Source: Mycobacterium senriense (GTDB lineage Bacteria > Actinomycetota > Actinomycetes > Mycobacteriales > Mycobacteriaceae). Taken from it: DNA of 64,000 nt. The stretch is from the NCBI RefSeq assembly GCF_019668465.1, contig NZ_AP024828.1, positions 4,898,001-4,962,000 of the forward strand, given 5' to 3'. Under the pieces are notes generated by a model. It was not told the DNA's origin and did not search any database. It worked only from the letters and a program-made list of their open reading frames with translations. A program made the translations under genes and the position numbers. How positions within the stretch are numbered: position 1 is the stretch's first letter; the number at the start of each line of letters is the position of its first letter. Below are positions 19,869 to 29,901 of this stretch, one piece after another.

Positions 19869-20798
19869 TCAGTTCCCGCGCCACCCGGTCACCGGCAACC
19901 GGAATTTGCGGACCAGTCGGTCGGTGAACGGGGCGCTGTCCAGCCGGGCCCACTTCACCGGTGTGTCACAACGTTTTACCTCCAGCCGACTGCCCGCCGG
20001 GATCAACATTTCGCGCCGACCGTCGCAGAACACCAGGGCGTCATGCCCGTCGGCCTCGATCTCGATCGCGATGGTGGCGTCCGGGCTGGTGACCATGGGG
20101 CGGCCGAACAGCGCGTGAGCGTTGTTGGGTACCACCAGGATTGCCTCGAGGTCCGGCCACAACACCGGGCCGCCGGCGGAGAACGCGTACGCGGTGGACC
20201 CGGTGGGTGTGGACACCAGCACCCCGTCGCAGCCGAAAGCCGACACTGGCCGCCCGTCGATTTCGAGGACCACCCCGAGCACGCCCAGCCGGGGACCCTT
20301 TTCCAGGCTGACTTCGTTGAGCGCCCACCCGTGCACGGAGACGTCGGCGCCGTGGCGCACGATCACGTCGAGCGTCAACCGGTTCTCCACCCGATAATCT
20401 TGTGCGACAACATGATCCAGCACCCGGTCGATGGCTTCCGCCTCGGCCTCGGCAAGAAAGCCGATGCGGCCCAGGTTGACACCCAGCACCGGAATGTTGG
20501 CGTTGCGGGCCAATTCGGCGGCCCGCAGGAACGTGCCGTCGCCGCCCAGCGCCAGCACCAGTTCGCAGCCCTCGGCGGCCTGCGGGTTGGCGTTGACCAC
20601 CTCGATTTCGATGCCCAGGGCGCGCATGTCGTCGGGGGCCAGGCGCAGCGGCCCCTTGTCGACCGCCTCGGCGGACAGCACGCGAAGCCCGATTCCGTTG
20701 TCGCCCAGCACTTTCTGAACTCGTCGCGCGGTCTCGGTGGCCTCGTCGCGGCCGGTGTGAACCACCATCAAGACGGTGCGGGGAGCGTCTTCGTTCAC
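19869..20798 (-). CDS. nadK: NAD kinase, 309 aa
   Basis: Phosphorylates NAD to NADP. Family motifs [11 protein letters not shown], the NE/D motif [10 protein letters not shown] and the Gly/Ser/Thr-rich [15 protein letters not shown] are intact. The GTG at 20798 is used because it overlaps the tlyA stop as GTGA; the open frame extends eight codons further. Corresponds to Mtb Rv1695 (ppnK). Confidence 0.94.
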   Translation of the reverse strand: MNEDAPRTVLMVVHTGRDEATETARRVQKVLGDNGIGLRVLSAEAVDKGPLRLAPDDMRALGIEIEVVNANPQAAEGCELVLALGGDGTFLRAAELARNANIPVLGVNLGRIGFLAEAEAEAIDRVLDHVVAQDYRVENRLTLDVIVRHGADVSVHGWALNEVSLEKGPRLGVLGVVLEIDGRPVSAFGCDGVLVSTPTGSTAYAFSAGGPVLWPDLEAILVVPNNAHALFGRPMVTSPDATIAIEIEADGHDALVFCDGRREMLIPAGSRLEVKRCDTPVKWARLDSAPFTDRLVRKFRLPVTGWRGN

Positions 20799-21601
20799 TG
20801 AGGCCCGCTTTCCACCGCGCACCGGACCGCGCTCACCAGCTCGTCACCGGCGAGCGGCCGATCGGTCTGGGCGCGCAGCCGTAGGAAGTACTCGACATTG
20901 CCCGACGGGCCCGGCAGCGGGCTGGCGGTGACTCCGACCGTGTGCCAGCCCAGCTCGCCCGCGCGACCGGCTACCGCCAGCACGGCGTCGGCGCGCAGGC
21001 CCGGGTCGTGCACCACACCCCCGGCACCGACCAGGCCCTTGCCCACCTCAAACTGCGGCTTCACCATGGGAACGATATCCGCGTCGGGTGCGGCACATCC
21101 AGCCAGCGCCGGCAACACCGTGGATAGCGAAATGAACGACAGGTCAGCGACCACGAGGTCGGCGCGCCCGCCGATCGCGTCCGGCGTCAGGTCGCGAACG
21201 TTGGTCCGCTCGACGACGACCACCCGCGCGTCGCTGCGCAGCGACCACGCCAGCTGGCCGTATCCCACGTCGACGGCGACCACCTCGGTGGCGCCTCGAT
21301 CCAGCAGGACTTCGGTGAAGCCACCCGTCGACGCGCCGGCATCCAGGCAGCGGCCCGCGACGGAAATCTCGAAGGCGTCCAGCGCCCCGATCAGCTTGTG
21401 CGCGCCCCGCGACACCCAGCCGCGTTCGCCGTCCTCGGCGACGGTCAGGGCGGCGGTGACGGCGACGGCGGTGCCCGGCTTGCGCGCCGGCATCCCGTCG
21501 ATGCTCACCTTCCCCGCGCCGATCAACTCCGCGGCCTGCTGACGGGACCGGGCCAGGCCGCGCCGGACCAACTCGGCGTCAACGCGGGCGCGTCGAGACA
21601 T
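20795..21601 (-). CDS. tlyA: TlyA: 16S/23S rRNA 2'-O-methyltransferase, 268 aa
   Basis: An N-terminal S4 domain ([22 protein letters not shown]) is followed by an FtsJ-like methyltransferase domain with the SAM motif [19 protein letters not shown]. In Mtb TlyA methylates C1409 of 16S and C1920 of 23S rRNA, and its loss gives capreomycin resistance; a haemolysin role has also been claimed. This copy looks intact and full length. It heads the tlyA-nadK pair, nine bases downstream of the small gene at 21610. Corresponds to Mtb Rv1694. Confidence 0.94.
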   Translation of the reverse strand: MSRRARVDAELVRRGLARSRQQAAELIGAGKVSIDGMPARKPGTAVAVTAALTVAEDGERGWVSRGAHKLIGALDAFEISVAGRCLDAGASTGGFTEVLLDRGATEVVAVDVGYGQLAWSLRSDARVVVVERTNVRDLTPDAIGGRADLVVADLSFISLSTVLPALAGCAAPDADIVPMVKPQFEVGKGLVGAGGVVHDPGLRADAVLAVAGRAGELGWHTVGVTASPLPGPSGNVEYFLRLRAQTDRPLAGDELVSAVRCAVESGPQ

Positions 21602-21609
21602 CCGGGCAC

Positions 21610-21795
21610 TCAGCCCTTCTCCGCCGACTCCAGCGCGGCCAACAGCACGTCGTGCGCCTCGGACAGGCGGCGTGCGATCTCTTCGAGCTCGTCGAGCGAC
21701 GGCACCTTCTCGGGGTCTTCGCCGTCCCCGGGCTGGGGAAGCCGGGCGAGCAGGGCGTCGATTTCAGCGCGAATCTCATCGGGATCGATAGTCAT
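21610..21795 (-). CDS. Conserved small acidic mycobacterial protein, 61 aa
   Basis: A short helical acidic protein, MTIDPDEIRAEIDALLARLP, with a second helix DELEEIARRLSEAHDVLLAALE. It sits between the phosphatase gene and tlyA with only short gaps, the same place as Mtb Rv1693, a conserved hypothetical of about the same size. The function is not known. Confidence 0.75.
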   Translation of the reverse strand: MTIDPDEIRAEIDALLARLPQPGDGEDPEKVPSLDELEEIARRLSEAHDVLLAALESAEKG

Positions 21796-21818
21796 CGCGT
21801 TACTACGCTAGTCACCCG

Positions 21819-22856
21819 TCAGTCGGTACGCACCAAGGACCAGCGTTGCAGCGCGGCGCGCGCCCCGTCGTCGGCGGCCTCGATCCGCAGCGCCTCGGGG
21901 TCCGCGTCGGCGTCCGCCGCGCCGTACACCGCGGCTGCGACGGCGCGGACGATCGACAGGCCGTCCCCCTCTTCCGACCCGTCACCGCCGACGGTGATCG
22001 TCGTGTCCGCGACCTCGACCCGCCAGCCCGGCTGCGGCCCGACCGCGAGCGACTCGCCGCCGCTGTGCAGCGAGCGCAGGTCGTGGCCGATATAGGTGGG
22101 CCGCTGGGCGGGCTCGGCGTACACCGCGTCCCGCGCCGAATTGACCCCGGTGAGCACCATCAGGCTGGGCAGCTCGGCGGCGTTGGCACCCTCGATGTCG
22201 GTATCGAGCCGGTCCCCGATCACCAGCGGGGCGTGGTAGTCGCCGCGGGCCGCGGCATCGCGCAGCAGTCCGGGCGCCGGCTTGCCCGCGACCTGAGGCT
22301 CGCCGCCGGTGGCCGCCCGCAGCGCGGCCACGAACGAGCCGTTGCCGGGCAGCAGCCCGCGCTCGGTGGGCAGGGTCAGGTCCACGTTGGACGCCACCCA
22401 CAGCGCGCCGGCCCGGATGGCCAGCGCCGCCTCGGCCAGCTCCGGCCACCCGATGGTCTGGGACAGGCCCTGCACGACGGCGGCCGGGTCGTCGTCGTAG
22501 CTGCGCACCGCGCGCAGTCCGACGGCCGTGATCTCGTTGGCCAGGGCCTCGGTGCCTACGATCAGCACCGGTGAGCCGGGCGCCAACTGGTCGGCCAGCA
22601 GCCGCGCGGCGCTTTGCGCACTGGTGGCGACGTCGTCGGCGACGGCGGTGAAACCCAGGTCGGTCAGGTGCGCGGCGACCTCCTCGGCGCTGCGCGACGC
22701 GTTGTTGGTGACGAAGTACGCGCGGCTGCGCACCTGCGCCAGCGCCTGCACCGCGCCCTCGGTGGGCCGACGGCCGCGAAACATCGTGCCGTCCAGATCG
22801 ATGAGCAGGCAATCATATTGCTGCGCAAGGGTTTTGGTGTGATTCTGCCCTGTCAT
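21819..22856 (-). CDS. HAD-superfamily phosphatase (glycerol-3-phosphate phosphatase type), 345 aa
   Basis: A class IIA HAD hydrolase. The nucleophile motif is DLDGTMFRG (residues ~20-28), motif II TNNAS, and motif IV GDRLDTDIEGA. The Mtb homologue Rv1692 was reported to dephosphorylate glycerol 3-phosphate in polar-lipid recycling, so the same reaction is likely here. The last ~70 residues resemble an extra C-terminal domain. ATG at 22856 overlaps the TPR gene stop as ATGA. Confidence 0.88.
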   Translation of the reverse strand: MTGQNHTKTLAQQYDCLLIDLDGTMFRGRRPTEGAVQALAQVRSRAYFVTNNASRSAEEVAAHLTDLGFTAVADDVATSAQSAARLLADQLAPGSPVLIVGTEALANEITAVGLRAVRSYDDDPAAVVQGLSQTIGWPELAEAALAIRAGALWVASNVDLTLPTERGLLPGNGSFVAALRAATGGEPQVAGKPAPGLLRDAAARGDYHAPLVIGDRLDTDIEGANAAELPSLMVLTGVNSARDAVYAEPAQRPTYIGHDLRSLHSGGESLAVGPQPGWRVEVADTTITVGGDGSEEGDGLSIVRAVAAAVYGAADADADPEALRIEAADDGARAALQRWSLVRTD

Positions 22857-23653
22857 TGGCCGAGTTCACTGACCCGGTCTTCGGCATCGGTAACGCCGTC
22901 GACATCTGCGGCCGCGGAGTGCAGGAACCACTGCAGCGCCTCGTCGTCGCGGCCGAGCGCCAGCAGCGTGTCGGCGTAGGCGTAGAACAACCGCGCCGCC
23001 GTCGTGCCGGTGCGGGCCGGGTCCAGCTGCGGCGTGGACAACACGGTGAGCGCCTGTTCAAGCTGGCCGAGGTCCGCGCGCGCCCCGGCCGCGACGATGC
23101 GCAGCTCGTCGGCGTCGTCCCCGCTGAGCTCGGCGGCCTCCGGCCCCCGCGCGAGTTCGATCGCCCGCTCCGGGCGGCCAAGTCCGCGTTCGCAATCGGC
23201 GATCAGGGCCAGCAGCGAGGACCTGCTGCCCATCCTGCGGGCGGCGCGCAACTCCGCGAGCGCCTGCGCCCAGTCGCCGCAGTGATAAGCGGCGATGCCC
23301 ACCGCTTCCCGGATGGTGGCGATCCGGCTGGACCGGGCCCGGGCCGCCCGGGCGTGCCGCAGGGCGGCCTCGGGGTCCTCGTCGAGCAGTTCACCCGCGG
23401 CCACCAGGTGGCGCGCCACCGCGTCGGCGGTGGCGCGGTCCAGGGTGCTCAGTTCGCGGCGGATGTCGGGTGCCAGCTGCTTGGCTTCCACGCCGGGCGG
23501 TATCGGTGGCCCGTCGTGCGGCGCGCGATCGGCCTGGGCATCGCGGCGTGCGCCCTGCGGCTGGGCCGGGCGCGCACGGCCCGGACCCGACCAGCCGCTG
23601 GATGCCGGCCGCCCACGCCGTTCACCGCGCTGCCGTTCCCTGTCGTCGACCAC
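22853..23653 (-). CDS. TPR-repeat protein, 266 aa
   Basis: The first ~55 residues are low-complexity, Arg/Gly/Pro-rich and probably disordered. From residue ~60 on, helical pairs such as DEDPEAALRHARAARARS, GDWAQALAELRAARRMG and GRDDEALQWFLHSAAA fit tetratricopeptide repeats, so it is likely a protein-binding scaffold. It overlaps the phosphatase gene by four bases and corresponds to Mtb Rv1691. Partner unknown. In the disordered part the start is hard to fix. Confidence 0.8.
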   Translation of the reverse strand: MVDDRERQRGERRGRPASSGWSGPGRARPAQPQGARRDAQADRAPHDGPPIPPGVEAKQLAPDIRRELSTLDRATADAVARHLVAAGELLDEDPEAALRHARAARARSSRIATIREAVGIAAYHCGDWAQALAELRAARRMGSRSSLLALIADCERGLGRPERAIELARGPEAAELSGDDADELRIVAAGARADLGQLEQALTVLSTPQLDPARTGTTAARLFYAYADTLLALGRDDEALQWFLHSAAADVDGVTDAEDRVSELGQ

Positions 23654-23681
23654 GCAGCCGAGAATACGGGCAGCCCCGCGC

Positions 23682-24044
23682 CTAGCTTTGCAGCCGGTTA
23701 CCCAGCAGCGGCGCGATCACCGCCGGACAGTAGGTCGCGATCGCGACGATAGTGAACTTGCCCGCCATCTCGTACGACAATCCGTTGCCCTCGGCCATCC
23801 TGGAGGTCACATCGTCGAACGACCCGCCGGGCTCGAACAGCATCGGGCACACCGACTGTCCCATCGCCGTGGTGGTGGCCGGTTGGGTGTAGGTGATCCC
23901 GGCGTTCGTCAGCGCCGACAGGAAGGCGTTGCCCAGCATGTCGGCACGGATCGGCGCCGACAGGACCGCGGCCAGCGACACCAGGCCGGTGATCACCCCC
24001 AGAATCGGCAGGACGGTCAACCGCGCACGCGTCGCAAAAATCAC
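23682..24044 (-). CDS. DUF732 secreted protein, 120 aa
   Basis: A signal-peptide-like hydrophobic segment (residues ~9-30, LTVLPILGVITGLVSLAAVL) precedes a DUF732-type domain: FLSALTNAGITYTQ, a Cys in QSVCPML and a second Cys in VAIATYCP, probably disulfide-bonded. In the equivalent Mtb position is the putative lipoprotein LprJ (Rv1690); here no clear lipobox Cys is seen after the hydrophobic segment, so I call it secreted or membrane-anchored, not a lipoprotein. Start is a GTG. Function unknown. Confidence 0.75.
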   Translation of the reverse strand: MIFATRARLTVLPILGVITGLVSLAAVLSAPIRADMLGNAFLSALTNAGITYTQPATTTAMGQSVCPMLFEPGGSFDDVTSRMAEGNGLSYEMAGKFTIVAIATYCPAVIAPLLGNRLQS

Positions 24045-24143
24045 CGTGACAACAGTGGTCGCCGAGGGTCACGTCAACGTCACGGTGAGGTAAAGATCTG
24101 TGCACGCACGCGTTTCGCGGCGGCCGTCGGGGACCGGTTCGGG

Positions 24144-25415
24144 CTAGACCTTTTCGACCCCGGCGACGGTGCGTTTGCCGCGGCGCAGCACCAGCCATTT
24201 GCCGTGCAGGAAGTCGGACGGTTGCGGCGCCCACTCCTCGCTGTCGACGCGGACGTTGTTGACCGAGACGCCGCCCTCGCCGATGGTGCGCCGCGCGGCC
24301 TTCTTGCTCTCGGACAGGCCGCTGGCGACCAGCAGGTCGACGATCCCGTCGGGGCCACCGGGTTTGAGCTCGGCGACCGACGTCTCGCGCAGCGCCGCCG
24401 CCAGCGTGGCCTCGTCCAGGCGGTCCAGTTCGCCCTGCCCGAACAGCGCCCGGCTGGCGTGCTCGACGGCCGCGGTGGCTGCCTCGCCGTGGACAAGCAC
24501 GGTCAGTTCGCGCGCCAGTCGCCGCTGGGCGGCGCGCTGCTGGGGACGCTCGGCCGTCGCCTGCTCCAGCTCGCCGAGCTCGTCGGCGGTCAGGAAGGTG
24601 AACCAGCGCAGGTACCGGATCACGTCGGCGTCGGCGGTGTTGAAGAAGTACTGATACCAGGCGTAGGGCGTGGTCAGCTCGGGGTCCAGCCACAGGCTGC
24701 CGCCGCCGGTGGACTTGCCGAACTTGGTGCCGTCGGCGGCGGTCACCAGCGGCACGGTCAGCGCGTGCACCGACGCGCCGAGCTGCTGGCGCACCAGCCG
24801 GACGCCGGCGACGATGTTGCCCCACTGATCGGAACCGCCGATCTGCAGCGTGCAGCCGTAGCGCCGGTGCAACTCGACGTAGTCGTTGGCCTGCAACAGC
24901 ATGTAGCTGAACTCGGTGTAGGAGATGCCGTCGCCCTCGAGGCGGCGCCGGACGGTGTCGCGGTCCAGCATCACGTTGACCGAGAAGTGCTTGCCGAGAT
25001 CGCGGAGGAACTCGATCGCCGACAGCGGGCGGGTCCAGTCCAGGTTGTTGACGACGACGGCGCCGGTGGTTGATTCGTCGAAGTCGACGAAGCGCCGCAG
25101 CTGCCCGCCGATCCGCTCGGTCCACTCGGCGACTGTGTCCGCGTCGTTGAGGGTGCGCTCGCCGACCTCACGCGGGTCGCCGATCATGCCGGTGGCCCCG
25201 CCGGCGAGCACGATCGGGCGATGGCCGGCGCGCTGGAACCGGCGCAGCGCCAGCAGCGGCACCAGGTGTCCGGCGTGCAGGCTGGGCGCGGTGGGGTCGA
25301 AGCCGGCGTACACCGTCATCGGCCCGCGCTGCGCCTCGGCGGTCAGCGCATCGAGGTCGGTGGACTGCGCGATCAGTCCGCGCCAGCCCAGCTCGTCGAT
25401 GATCATGTCGCCCAT
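24144..25415 (-). CDS. tyrS: Tyrosyl-tRNA synthetase, 423 aa
   Basis: A class I aminoacyl-tRNA synthetase charging tRNA-Tyr. The HIGH-like motif is [12 protein letters not shown], the tyrosine-binding [11 protein letters not shown] is intact, the KMSKS-like loop is KFGKSTGGG, and a C-terminal S4 domain ends the protein. The ATG at 25415 ([13 protein letters not shown]) is chosen because GGAAGG lies 11 bases upstream; the open frame continues six codons further. Corresponds to Mtb Rv1689. Confidence 0.95.
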   Translation of the reverse strand: MGDMIIDELGWRGLIAQSTDLDALTAEAQRGPMTVYAGFDPTAPSLHAGHLVPLLALRRFQRAGHRPIVLAGGATGMIGDPREVGERTLNDADTVAEWTERIGGQLRRFVDFDESTTGAVVVNNLDWTRPLSAIEFLRDLGKHFSVNVMLDRDTVRRRLEGDGISYTEFSYMLLQANDYVELHRRYGCTLQIGGSDQWGNIVAGVRLVRQQLGASVHALTVPLVTAADGTKFGKSTGGGSLWLDPELTTPYAWYQYFFNTADADVIRYLRWFTFLTADELGELEQATAERPQQRAAQRRLARELTVLVHGEAATAAVEHASRALFGQGELDRLDEATLAAALRETSVAELKPGGPDGIVDLLVASGLSESKKAARRTIGEGGVSVNNVRVDSEEWAPQPSDFLHGKWLVLRRGKRTVAGVEKV

Positions 25416-25448
25416 GATCCAAGATCCTTCCACCCGAGATCGGTTCGG

Positions 25449-26093
25449 CTAGTCGCTGGCGCCCGGCGCGGCCGCGCGGGGGCTGCGCCGGTATGCCGAG
25501 ACCTCCGGGCGGCCGGGCAGCCACAACCGCCAGGGCCGGTCGGCGGCCTGGCTGACGCCGACCCGGGGGCCGGCCGTCGCGGTCAGCGGTTCGTGCAGTT
25601 CCAGGGTCACCGGGCTGTCGCGCGCAAACAGGTCAATGCCGTTGTCGTCCATGGTGATTCCCATGGCCGAGCACAGGTTGCCCGGGCCGCGTGCCAGGGC
25701 GGCGGTGTGTACCAGCTCGCCGCGGCGGGCACGCGCGACATCGGTGCCGTCTTCGATGGCGGCGGCTCGCAGCAAGACCGCGGCGGCGGTGCCGTCGGGT
25801 CCGCACGAGACGTTGGCGCAGACGTGGATCCCGTGGCTGCGATAGGTGTAGAGCCGCCCCGGGGGCCCGAACATCACGAAATTGCGGGCGCGCAGGCCCT
25901 TGTACGAGTGAGCGGCGGCGTCGGGCCAGGGACCGTCGGGGACTCCCCCGTAGGCCTCGACCTCGACGACGATGCCGCTCACACCGCGCGCGGTGAGGGT
26001 GGCGCCCAGTAACCGGCGCGCGGCCTCGAGCGGGTCGACTAACAGCTGGGCCGCAGCCGCGCCTTCGCGAAATCGTCCTCGAGCGTCGACCAC
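25449..26093 (-). CDS. mpg: 3-methyladenine DNA glycosylase (AAG/MPG type), 214 aa
   Basis: Removes alkylated purines in base-excision repair. Characteristic segments are [40 protein letters not shown] and [13 protein letters not shown], near identical to the Mtb protein Rv1688 as I remember it. The start is a GTG at 26093 with AGGA eight bases upstream; a longer open frame across the ammonium transporter gene is only antisense shadow. It lies 33 bp upstream of tyrS. Confidence 0.9.
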   Translation of the reverse strand: MVDARGRFREGAAAAQLLVDPLEAARRLLGATLTARGVSGIVVEVEAYGGVPDGPWPDAAAHSYKGLRARNFVMFGPPGRLYTYRSHGIHVCANVSCGPDGTAAAVLLRAAAIEDGTDVARARRGELVHTAALARGPGNLCSAMGITMDDNGIDLFARDSPVTLELHEPLTATAGPRVGVSQAADRPWRLWLPGRPEVSAYRRSPRAAAPGASD

Positions 26094-26201
26094 ATCAGAT
26101 CCTGAATCCTCTTTTCTGAACCCAACGAACCTACCGGCAGGCCAGACGTGGCAGTATCCCGGTGTCCCGTGACCCCAGGGCCGCGAGAAGGAGCCCACCT
26201 C

Positions 26202-27479
<1,278 letters not shown>

Positions 27480-27527
27480 CGCTTTAGAAACCCCGGTCGT
27501 CGGGCCGGGCCAGCTGCCCGAGAAACC

Positions 27528-27556
27528 TTGACAACCGCGCGCGTCCGGACGATTAT
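27528..27556 (+). promoter_or_regulatory. SigA-like promoter giving a leaderless ABC-exporter transcript
   Basis: A perfect -35 TTGACA (27528-27533), a 17-base spacer and GATTAT (27551-27556, four of six matches to TATAAT). The predicted start lies at or within a base of the ATG at 27564, so the mRNA should be leaderless, a common situation in mycobacteria. No ribosome site precedes the ATG, which agrees. Confidence 0.6.
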
Positions 27557-27588
27557 TCATCGCATGATGAGTTCATCTAGCGATGAAT
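27555..27588 (+). promoter_or_regulatory. Operator-like palindrome over the start codon
   Basis: ATTCATCGC (27555-27563) is perfectly inverted as GCGATGAAT (27580-27588). Between them GATGAG-TTCATC (27566-27577) repeats the same half-site with one mismatch, so four TTCATC-type half-sites lie in 34 bases directly downstream of the promoter. The TetR-family gene that ends the cassette is the obvious candidate to bind here. Confidence 0.5.
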
Positions 27589-28328
27589 TAATTGCCCATC
27601 CCGCGGAACCGGCGGTGCACATCGATCACCTACGCGTCGTGCGCGGCAAACGCCCGGCTCTGCACGACTTCTCGGTTCAGATCGCCGCGGGCAGCATCAC
27701 CGGCCTGCTCGGGCCGTCCGGCTGCGGCAAGACCACACTGATCCGCTGCATCGTCGGCACCCAGATTATCTCCAAGGGCACCGTCACCGTGCTCGGCAAA
27801 GAAGCCGGCAGCGCCGAACTGCGTCACCGCGTGGGCTACATGCCGCAGGACCCGACCATCTACAACGACCTGCGGATCCTGGACAACGTTCGCTATTTCG
27901 CGGCGCTGTACGGGTACGACAGCCAGGCCGCCGACGCCGCCATCGAGCAGGTCGGGCTGACCGATCACCGAACCGCCTTGTGCGGCAACCTGTCCGGCGG
28001 TCAGCGCACCCGGGCGTCGCTGGCGTGCGCGCTGGTCTGCCAGCCCGACCTGCTGGTGCTCGACGAGCCCACGGTGGGCCTGGACCCGGTGCTGCGCGCG
28101 GATCTCTGGGAGCAGTTCACCGAGCTGGCCCGCGCCGGAACCACGCTGCTGGTCTCCAGCCATGTGATGGACGAAGCCGACCACTGCGGCGACCTGCTGC
28201 TGATGCGCGAGGGCCGGTTGGTCGCCCACACCACCCCGTCCCAACTGAGAGAGGACACCGGATGCACGTCACTGGAGGACGCGTTTCTGTCCATCATCAA
28301 GCGCAGCACCATGCGCGAAGCCGGCTGA
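27564..28328 (+). CDS. ABC-2-type exporter ATPase, 254 aa
   Basis: The nucleotide-binding subunit of a drug/lipid-type ABC exporter. Walker [10 protein letters not shown], signature [12 protein letters not shown], Walker [14 protein letters not shown] and switch His in [13 protein letters not shown] are intact. The start at 27564 ([12 protein letters not shown]) agrees with the leaderless promoter; the open frame extends 12 codons further upstream. It overlaps the permease gene by 67 bases and is followed by a TetR gene, matching Mtb Rv1687c-Rv1686c-Rv1685c. Substrate unknown. Confidence 0.9.
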   Translation: MMSSSSDELIAHPAEPAVHIDHLRVVRGKRPALHDFSVQIAAGSITGLLGPSGCGKTTLIRCIVGTQIISKGTVTVLGKEAGSAELRHRVGYMPQDPTIYNDLRILDNVRYFAALYGYDSQAADAAIEQVGLTDHRTALCGNLSGGQRTRASLACALVCQPDLLVLDEPTVGLDPVLRADLWEQFTELARAGTTLLVSSHVMDEADHCGDLLLMREGRLVAHTTPSQLREDTGCTSLEDAFLSIIKRSTMREAG

Positions 28329-29080
28329 GCCTACGCGGTTACACCGCGACCACGGCGCGGATCCTGCGCCAGTTGGCCGCCGATCGCCGCAGCCTCGCGA
28401 TGATCCTGTTGGTGCCGGTCCTGGTGATCAGCCTGATGTACTTCATGTTTCAGAACGCCCCGCACCGCCCGGGCGGGCCGACGCCGTTCAACAACGCCTG
28501 CCTGATCCTGCTGGGCCTGTTCCCCCTGTTCGTGATGTTCATCATCACGGCGATCACCATGCAGCGCGAACGCGCCTCCGGGACGCTGGAGCGCATTCTG
28601 ACCACTCCACTGCGCCGCCTCGACCTGCTGATCGCCTACGGCAGCGCCTTCTCCATTGCCGCTGCGGCGCAAGCTATTTTGGCGTGCATCGTGTCGTTCT
28701 GGCTGCTGGGTTTCGACACGGCCGGCAACCCGGCCTGGGTGTTCGTCATCGCGATCGTCAACGCCGTGCTGGGCGTCGGTCTCGGCCTGCTGTGTAGTGC
28801 GTTCGCCCGCACCGAGTTTCAGGCCGTGCAGTTCATCCCGCTGGTGATGGTGCCGCAGCTGTTGCTGGCCGGCATCATCGTGCCGCGGGCGCTGATGCCA
28901 CACTGGCTGCAATGGATCAGCAATGTGCTGCCGGCCAGCTATGCGCTGGATGCGTTGCAGCAGGTGGGTGCGCACCCGGAACTGACGTTCATCGCGGTGC
29001 GCGACATCGTCGTGGTGCTGGGCTTCGCCCTGGCCGCGCTGTGCCTGGCGGCGGCCACGCTGCGGCGGCGGACGCCCTAG
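28262..29080 (+). CDS. ABC-2-type exporter permease, 272 aa
   Basis: A six-helix ABC-2 membrane subunit: segments near residues 47-67 (LAMILLVPVLVISLMYFM), 80-105, 135-160, 165-190, 200-220 and 250-268, with the linker MQRERASGTLERILTTPLRRLDLL typical of the family. The ATG at 28262 has GAGAGAGG upstream and overlaps the ATPase gene by 67 bases; its first ~25 residues are the only questionable part. It forms the exporter with the preceding ATPase. Substrate unknown. Confidence 0.85.
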   Translation: MHVTGGRVSVHHQAQHHARSRLSLRGYTATTARILRQLAADRRSLAMILLVPVLVISLMYFMFQNAPHRPGGPTPFNNACLILLGLFPLFVMFIITAITMQRERASGTLERILTTPLRRLDLLIAYGSAFSIAAAAQAILACIVSFWLLGFDTAGNPAWVFVIAIVNAVLGVGLGLLCSAFARTEFQAVQFIPLVMVPQLLLAGIIVPRALMPHWLQWISNVLPASYALDALQQVGAHPELTFIAVRDIVVVLGFALAALCLAAATLRRRTP

Positions 29081-29096
29081 TGCCGGGTCGCTCCTA

Positions 29097-29720
29097 GTGA
29101 CGGCCACCAGCGCCGGGCGACGGCGGCGGGGGCGCCCGGCCGGGGTCTCCGACACCCGCAACCGCATCCTGGCCAGCGCGCGAGAACTGTTTGCCAGCAA
29201 AGGGATTCGCAATACCTCGATTCGGGCGGTGGCCGCGGCGGCAGGTGTGGATTCGGCGTTGGTGCATCACTATTTCGGTACCAAGGAAAAGCTGTTCGCC
29301 GCGGCGGTGCACATCCCGATCGACCCCATGGACATCATCGGCCCGTTGCGCGAAGTGCCGATCGAGGAAATCGGCTACCGACTGCCGTCGATGTTGTTGC
29401 CGCTCTGGGATTCCGACCTGGGCACCGGGTTCATCGCCACGCTGCGCTCGGTGCTGGCCGGTTCGGAGGTCAACCTGTTTCGCACCTTCATCCAGGACGT
29501 GATCGCCGTCGAAGTCGGCTCGCGCGTGGACAATCCAGCGGGAAGCGGACTGATTCGCATTCAGTTCGTCGCGTCGCAGTTGGTGGGCGTGGTGATGGCG
29601 CGCTACATCCTGCAATTGGAGCCGTTCGCGTCACTGCCGCCCGAGCAGATCGCGCAGACCATCGCGCCGAACCTGCAGCGCTACCTCACCGGGGAGCTGC
29701 CGGACGGCCTTGTGCCATGA
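29097..29720 (+). CDS. TetR-family repressor, 207 aa
   Basis: N-terminal TetR DNA-binding domain: TRNRILASARELFASKGIRNTSIRAVAAAAGV followed by DSALVHHYFGTKEKLFAAAV. The C-terminal ligand domain resembles the TetR_C group found in mycobacterial exporter repressors. GTG start at 29097, 16 bp after the permease. Likely represses the exporter from the palindrome at 27555-27588. Its last 35 bases overlap, convergently, the 3' end of the Trm112-like gene. Corresponds to Mtb Rv1685c. Confidence 0.88.
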   Translation: MTATSAGRRRRGRPAGVSDTRNRILASARELFASKGIRNTSIRAVAAAAGVDSALVHHYFGTKEKLFAAAVHIPIDPMDIIGPLREVPIEEIGYRLPSMLLPLWDSDLGTGFIATLRSVLAGSEVNLFRTFIQDVIAVEVGSRVDNPAGSGLIRIQFVASQLVGVVMARYILQLEPFASLPPEQIAQTIAPNLQRYLTGELPDGLVP

Positions 29721-29901
29721 GCCGGGTGTGCTCGTCGTCGTCGACGTCGCGGGCCTCGTCGATGAGCAGCACCGGGATGCCGTCCTCGATGCGGTAGGCG
29801 CGCCGCAGCCGCGGGTTGTACAGCACCTCGGATCCCACCAGCACCAGCGGGCCCCGGTCGTCCGGGCACACCAGAATGCTCAGAAGTGCATCGTCGATCA
29901 T
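29686..29901 (-). CDS. Trm112-like small protein, 71 aa
   Basis: A Trm112p/YcaR-family protein: ALLSILVCPDDRGPLVLVGSEVLYNPRLRRAYRIEDGIPVLLIDEA. Only one Cys of the usual zinc-binding set is visible, so metal binding is doubtful. Trm112-type proteins act as small partners that stabilise methyltransferases or lipid enzymes; in bacteria the partner is usually unknown. ATG at 29901 overlaps the stop of the large ligase gene as ATGA, so the two are translated together. Corresponds to Mtb Rv1684. Confidence 0.8.
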   Translation of the reverse strand: MIDDALLSILVCPDDRGPLVLVGSEVLYNPRLRRAYRIEDGIPVLLIDEARDVDDDEHTRLMAQGRPAAPR

